The translations under genes and the position numbers were made by a program. Of a DNA stretch of 64,000 nucleotides, positions 59,858 through 64,000 are shown in pieces. The stretch is from Beijerinckiaceae bacterium. Lineage in GTDB: Bacteria > Pseudomonadota > Alphaproteobacteria > Rhizobiales > Beijerinckiaceae. The stretch lies in NCBI GenBank assembly GCA_027531565.1, contig JAPZSB010000007.1, forward strand, positions 248,001 to 312,000. The letters run 5' to 3'. Each line of letters starts with the position of its first letter. Positions within the stretch are counted from its first letter, which is position 1. The notes under the pieces were generated by a model. It was not told where the DNA came from, searched no databases, and saw only the letters and a program-made list of their open reading frames with translations.

Positions 59858-60831
59858 TCGGCGCGGCCTCCGGCATCGAGATCAACCTGACGGCCGTCAT
59901 CCTGGCCATGCGCGGGGACGAGCCGGTGGTCTATGCGTCGAGCCTCGGGGCAACGATGCCACCCGGCCTTCCCTCGGGGCCGTTCGATCCCGGCCGGCAC
60001 CGCACGCTGGAGCTCGGATTGCGGAGCTTCGCGCAGGAACAGGCCGGGCTGACGCTCGGCTATGTCGAACAGCTCTACACGTTCGGAGACAGGGGCCGGC
60101 TCCTGCCTGACAGTCCGGGCGAGGCCCCGGCGCCGCATCTCGTCTCGATCGGCTATCTCGCGCTGACCCGCATGGCCGCCGGCGCCGCCCAGCGTGAGAA
60201 TTTCGTGCCGCTCTACACGTTCTTCCCCTGGGAGGACTGGCGCGGCGGCCGCCCGGACATTCTCGACCGGGTGCTGCTGCCAGCGCTCGAGCGTTGGGCC
60301 GGCGAAGCGGAAGCCGGCAGCGATGCGGAGGGGCGTGGCCTGACGCGGCGGGAGCGGCTCGCGCTGTCCTTCGGCGTCGATGGCACGCCGTTCGACGAGG
60401 AAAAAGTGCTGGAACGCTACGAGCTGCTCTATTCCGCCGGCCTCGTCGACGAAGCGCATCGGGACCGCCGGCAGGCTGCGATGCCGGATCGCCCCCGGCT
60501 CGGACAGGTGATGCCCTTCGACCACCGCCGGATTGTCGCGACGGCACTCGGCCGGCTGCGGGGGAAGCTGAAATACCGGCCTGTCGTGTTCGAGCTGATG
60601 GCCGACCAGTTCACCCTGACCGACCTGCAGCGGAAGGTGGAGGCGATTTCCGGCCATCACCTCCACAAGCAGAATTTCCGCCGCCTTGTCGAGACCGGCG
60701 GGCTGGTGGAGCCGACCGGCGAACAGACAACCACGAAAGGCCGGCCGGCCGCCCTGTTCCGCTTCCGCCGCGAGGTCCTGCGCGAACGGCCCGCGCCCGG
60801 GCTGCGGCTGAGTGCACGCAGCAGCGGCTGA
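59854..60831 (+). CDS. NrtR-like regulator with Nudix-like and winged-helix domains
   Basis: 325 residues from ATG 59854, overlapping the previous stop. Nudix-like fold at ~1-150 (INLTAVILAMRGDEPVVYASS, VPLYTFFPWEDWRGGRP) without an intact catalytic box. A winged helix follows near 245-320 (KLKYRPVVFELMADQFTLTDLQRKVEAISG, FRRLVETGGLVEPTG, AALFRFRREVL). NrtR proteins repress NAD biosynthesis genes and sense ADP-ribose. The HD and phosphatase neighbours suggest a nucleotide-linked response. Confidence 0.87.
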   Translation: MIGAASGIEINLTAVILAMRGDEPVVYASSLGATMPPGLPSGPFDPGRHRTLELGLRSFAQEQAGLTLGYVEQLYTFGDRGRLLPDSPGEAPAPHLVSIGYLALTRMAAGAAQRENFVPLYTFFPWEDWRGGRPDILDRVLLPALERWAGEAEAGSDAEGRGLTRRERLALSFGVDGTPFDEEKVLERYELLYSAGLVDEAHRDRRQAAMPDRPRLGQVMPFDHRRIVATALGRLRGKLKYRPVVFELMADQFTLTDLQRKVEAISGHHLHKQNFRRLVETGGLVEPTGEQTTTKGRPAALFRFRREVLRERPAPGLRLSARSSG

Positions 60832-60892
60832 GATTCGTGGAAAAGCGGCGGCGAGAGTTGCCTCGCCCGGGGGATGGACTAGGGTGGCGCGC

Positions 60893-61159
60893 ATGACTCA
60901 GGACATGAACCCGGACCTGCCCGCCGATATTGCCGCCCTGCCCTTCGAGAAGGCGATGGCCGAACTCGAGGCCATTGTCGGCGAGCTTGAACGCGGCGAT
61001 GTGAGCCTCGAAGCCTCGATCGCCAAATACGAGCGTGGCGAAATGCTGAAGAAGCGCTGCGAGGCCCTGCTCCGCGAGGCGGAAATGCGAATCTCCAGGA
61101 TCCAGCTCGGGCCGGATGGCCGGCCGGCGGGCGCCGCGCCGCTCGATCCCGAGCGCTGA
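60893..61159 (+). CDS. xseB: Exodeoxyribonuclease VII small subunit
   Basis: 88 residues from ATG 60893. Core LPFEKAMAELEAIVGELERGDVSLEASIAKYERGEMLKKRCEALLREAEMRISRI matches XseB completely. The partner large subunit XseA is not in the window. In related genomes xseB is close to dxs; here a pirin gene lies between. Confidence 0.95.
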   Translation: MTQDMNPDLPADIAALPFEKAMAELEAIVGELERGDVSLEASIAKYERGEMLKKRCEALLREAEMRISRIQLGPDGRPAGAAPLDPER

Positions 61160-61280
61160 ACCGCCCCGGCTCGACACCCCGGCACAACGTCTTTCCCGTC
61201 ACAAGCCTGTCATCGGCCCTTTCCAGACAGGCGGCCGGCCGCCATCTTGCGGATGATCCGGATCCTGCCGAGGAGGCCCC

Positions 61281-62201
61281 ATGTCCCATCTGCCGAGCGA
61301 CGACCCCGAACCGGGCGATTCCCGGGCCTGTGCGGCGATCGAGCAGGTGATCGTGCCGCGCGTCAGTGATCTCGGCGGGTTCGAGGTCCGGCGCGCGCTG
61401 CCCTCGATCGGCAGGAAAATGATCGGCCCCTTTGTATTCTTCGACCAGATGGGCCCTTCGGAATTCCTGCTCGGCCAGGGTCTCGACGTGCGCCCGCATC
61501 CCCATATCGGCCTCTCGACCGTGACCTACCTGTTCGACGGTTCGATCCGGCACCGCGACAGCCTCGGCGTGGTGAAGGACATCACCCCCGGCGCGCTGAA
61601 CCTGATGACGGCCGGGCGTGGCGTGGTGCATTCCGAGCGGACGAGCCCGGAAGTGCGGCAATCGGACGCGCGGCGGCTTTTCGGGATCCAGCTCTGGGCG
61701 GCCCTGCCGGCGGCGCTGGAAGAGACAGACCCCGCCTTCATCCACCATACCGAAGCCGAATTGCCGCGCATCACCGGCGAGGGCAAGCGCGTGCGGCTGA
61801 TCATGGGCGCGGCCTATGGCGAAGAATCGCCCGTGCAGTTCCCGCATCCCTCGCTCTATGCCGAGGCGATCCTGGCCCCCGGGGCGATCCTGCCGCTGGA
61901 CGATGATTACCCCGAGCGGGCGATCTACATTGTCTCCGGCGAGATCGACATTGCCGGAGACGTGTTCCGCCCGGGCCAGTTGCTGGTGTTCAAGCCGGGC
62001 GACCGCATCTCCATCCTCGCGCTCGGCCATGCCCGGCTGATGATTATCGGCGGGGATGCGATGGATGGCCGGCGGCATATCTGGTGGAATTTCGTCTCCT
62101 CGCGGAAGGAACGGATCGACCAGGCCAAGGCCGACTGGGCCGCGGGCCGATTCGACAGCGTGCCGGGCGAGAGCGAATTCATCCCGCTGCCCAAGGCCTG
62201 A
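61281..62201 (+). CDS. Pirin-family cupin protein
   Basis: 306 residues. Two cupin barrels. The N-terminal metal site reads VRPHPHIGLSTVTYLFDG with His-x-His, further His in GVVHSERT. The C-terminal barrel has the RAIYIVSGEIDIAG block. Pirins bind iron and some have quercetinase activity. The start follows GAGGAGGCCCC. It is upstream of dxs on the same strand. Confidence 0.92.
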   Translation: MSHLPSDDPEPGDSRACAAIEQVIVPRVSDLGGFEVRRALPSIGRKMIGPFVFFDQMGPSEFLLGQGLDVRPHPHIGLSTVTYLFDGSIRHRDSLGVVKDITPGALNLMTAGRGVVHSERTSPEVRQSDARRLFGIQLWAALPAALEETDPAFIHHTEAELPRITGEGKRVRLIMGAAYGEESPVQFPHPSLYAEAILAPGAILPLDDDYPERAIYIVSGEIDIAGDVFRPGQLLVFKPGDRISILALGHARLMIIGGDAMDGRRHIWWNFVSSRKERIDQAKADWAAGRFDSVPGESEFIPLPKA

Positions 62202-62269
62202 GGCCTCTGCTCATTGACGTTCGGCCGCAACCCGATAGATGAGGCGGCTGACAAACGGAGGCTTTCCCT

Positions 62270-64000
62270 TGGCGGTTGACACCCCCCTGCTGGACACGAT
62301 CACGACGCCGGAGGATCTGCGCCGGCTGGACCAGAGCCAGCTGCGGCAGGTTGCCGACGAGTTGCGGGCGGAAACGATCGATGCCGTCTCGGTGACGGGC
62401 GGGCATCTCGGCGCGGGCCTCGGCGTGGTCGAACTGACAGTGGCGCTGCACCATGTCTTCGACACACCGCGCGACCGCCTGATCTGGGATGTCGGGCACC
62501 AGGCCTATCCGCACAAGATCCTGACCGGCCGGCGCGACCGGATCCGCACCCTGCGGCAGGGTGGTGGCCTTTCCGGCTTCACCAAGCGCGCCGAGAGCGA
62601 GTTTGACCCGTTCGGCGCGGCGCATTCCTCGACCTCGATTTCCGCCGGCCTCGGCATGGCCGTCGCGCGGGATCTCGCCGGTGGCAACAATCATGTCATT
62701 GCCGTGATCGGCGACGGCGCGATGTCGGCCGGCATGGCCTACGAGGCGATGAACAATGCCGGGGCGATGCATTCGCGGCTGATCGTCATCCTCAACGACA
62801 ACGACATGTCGATCGCGCCGCCGGTGGGGGCGATGTCGGCCTATCTGGCCCGGCTGGTTTCCGGCCGGACCTACCGTTCGTTGCGGGAGGTGGCGAAGCA
62901 GCTCGCGCAGAGGTTGCCTAAATTCTTCTATGACAAGGCCCGGAAGACCGAGGAATTCGGCCGCGGCTTCTGGACCGGTGGCACCCTGTTCGAGGAGCTC
63001 GGCTTCTATTATGTCGGGCCGATCGACGGGCATAATCTCGACCACCTGCTCCCGGTCCTGCGGAATGTCCGCGACAGCGATACCGGGCCAGTGCTGATCC
63101 ATGTCGTGACGCAGAAGGGCAAGGGCTATGCCCCGGCGGAAGCCAGCGCCGACAAGTATCACGGTGTGGTGAAGTTCGATGTCATCACCGGCAAGCAGGC
63201 CAAGCCGCCGTCGAATGCGCCGAGCTACACCAAGGTCTTTGCCCAGAGCCTCATCCGCGAGGCCGAGCACGACGACAGGGTGGTGGCGATCACTGCGGCG
63301 ATGCCTTCCGGCACCGGGCTTGACCTGTTCGGCGAGGCTTTCCCGCAGCGGACCTTCGATGTCGGCATTGCCGAGCAGCATGCGGTGACCTTTGCTGCCG
63401 GCCTCGCCACGGAAGGCTACAAGCCGTTCTGCGCCATCTATTCCACCTTCCTCCAGCGCGGCTACGACCAGCTGGTGCATGATGTGGCGATCCAGAACCT
63501 GCCGGTGCGCTTCGCCATGGACCGCGCCGGGCTGGTCGGGGCCGACGGGCCGACCCATGCCGGCGCGTTCGATCTCGCCTATCTGTGCTGCCTGCCGAAC
63601 ATGGTGGTGATGGCGGCGGCGGACGAGGCTGAACTCTGCCACATGGTGGCGACGGCCGTGGCCCATGATTCCGGCCCGATCGCCTTCCGCTATCCGCGCG
63701 GCGAGGGTGTCGGCGTGGAAATGCCCGAAAGGGGCGAGATCCTTCCCATCGGCAGGGGCCGGATGATCCGCAAGGGCAGCCAGATCGCGCTGCTCTCGCT
63801 GGGCACCCGCCTGCAGGAGGCCCTGCTGGCGGCGGACGAGCTGGAAAAGCTCGGCCTGTCGACGACCGTTGCGGATGCGCGCTTCGCCAAGCCGATCGAT
63901 ACCGACATGGTGCGGGCGCTCGCCCGCGACCATGCCGTTCTGGTGACGATCGAGGAGGGCTCGGTCGGCGGATTCGGCGCGCAGGTGGCGCAGTTCCTCT
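62270..64000 (+). CDS. dxs: 1-deoxy-D-xylulose-5-phosphate synthase (C-terminus cut by window edge)
   Basis: 577 codons visible from TTG 62270, which lies seven bases after GGAGG; an in-frame ATG at 62240 is the alternative. It condenses pyruvate and glyceraldehyde 3-phosphate with thiamine diphosphate, first step of the MEP isoprenoid path. Motifs: [32 protein letters not shown] with NDNDMSI (metal-diphosphate site), [12 protein letters not shown]-like [38 protein letters not shown]. The reading frame is intact to base 64000. Confidence 0.97.

Noticed and set aside
1-64000. CRISPR array
   Set aside because: The only regular short-period repeats are the 27-base RTX codon repeats, which are contiguous and coding, with no spacers and no cas genes.

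Overview
The window is high-GC DNA with alphaproteobacterial gene content, and the gene order points to the order Hyphomicrobiales (Rhizobiales). Supporting evidence: the block fabI, dnaJ-like, RT0821/Lpp0805-like lipoprotein, pdxH; ribB with a degenerate RibA-like tail next to aroC; the YfbR-type HD hydrolase, tyrosine phosphatase, NrtR-like triad; and xseB near dxs. No genus can be assigned from the sequence alone. No insertion sequence, prophage, CRISPR array or rRNA was seen.

Region 1 (1 to about 28.8 kb) is a cell-surface locus. It opens with the N-terminal 1173 residues of a giant RTX/VCBS protein on the minus strand that runs off the left edge; its last ~1.24 kb is a 513-bp higher-order tandem repeat. 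An AT-richer 1.1-kb divergent intergenic region follows, with a perfect CRP-type palindrome. Next come an RTX protein with a C-terminal Hint domain, an unrecognised protein, a compact RTX protein, two SapC-like proteins and a GT4 glycosyltransferase. Opposite them lie a large GT2 protein and a methyltransferase. Then come a type I secretion ABC exporter and HlyD-type adaptor, and a block rich in glycosyltransferases with two polysaccharide-pyruvyl-transferase-family proteins. At least four proteins there carry the same ~75-residue N-terminal module. My reading, an inference, is a secreted calcium-binding RTX surface layer or adhesin with its own exporter and a dedicated surface glycan. Operator-like TGCnnnGCA palindromes recur in the noncoding gaps of this locus.

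Region 2 (about 29.1 to 43.5 kb) is mostly housekeeping: tRNA-Gln and tRNA-Pro, an AGE-family epimerase, folP-folB-folK, bioY, a metallo-beta-lactamase-fold hydrolase, a DUF1499/M48/DUF898 envelope trio, a MarR regulator, an L,D-transpeptidase lipoprotein, a histone-deacetylase-family amidohydrolase, a HTH-RibB-RibA-like fusion and aroC.

Region 3 (about 43.5 to 64 kb) has two tandem small secreted two-cysteine proteins, a 1337-residue Pls/PosA-type nonribosomal peptide synthetase (adenylation, carrier, membrane, left-handed beta-helix), a histidine phosphatase, a third small secreted relative, fabI, a DnaJ-like chaperone, a lipoprotein, pdxH, an SDR oxidoreductase, a Nudix hydrolase, a TIGR02301-type protein, a cupin, a dihydroorotase whose first metal-site histidine is glutamine, a YgfZ-like protein, an ArsR regulator, the HD/phosphatase/NrtR operon, xseB, a pirin, and dxs cut by the right edge.
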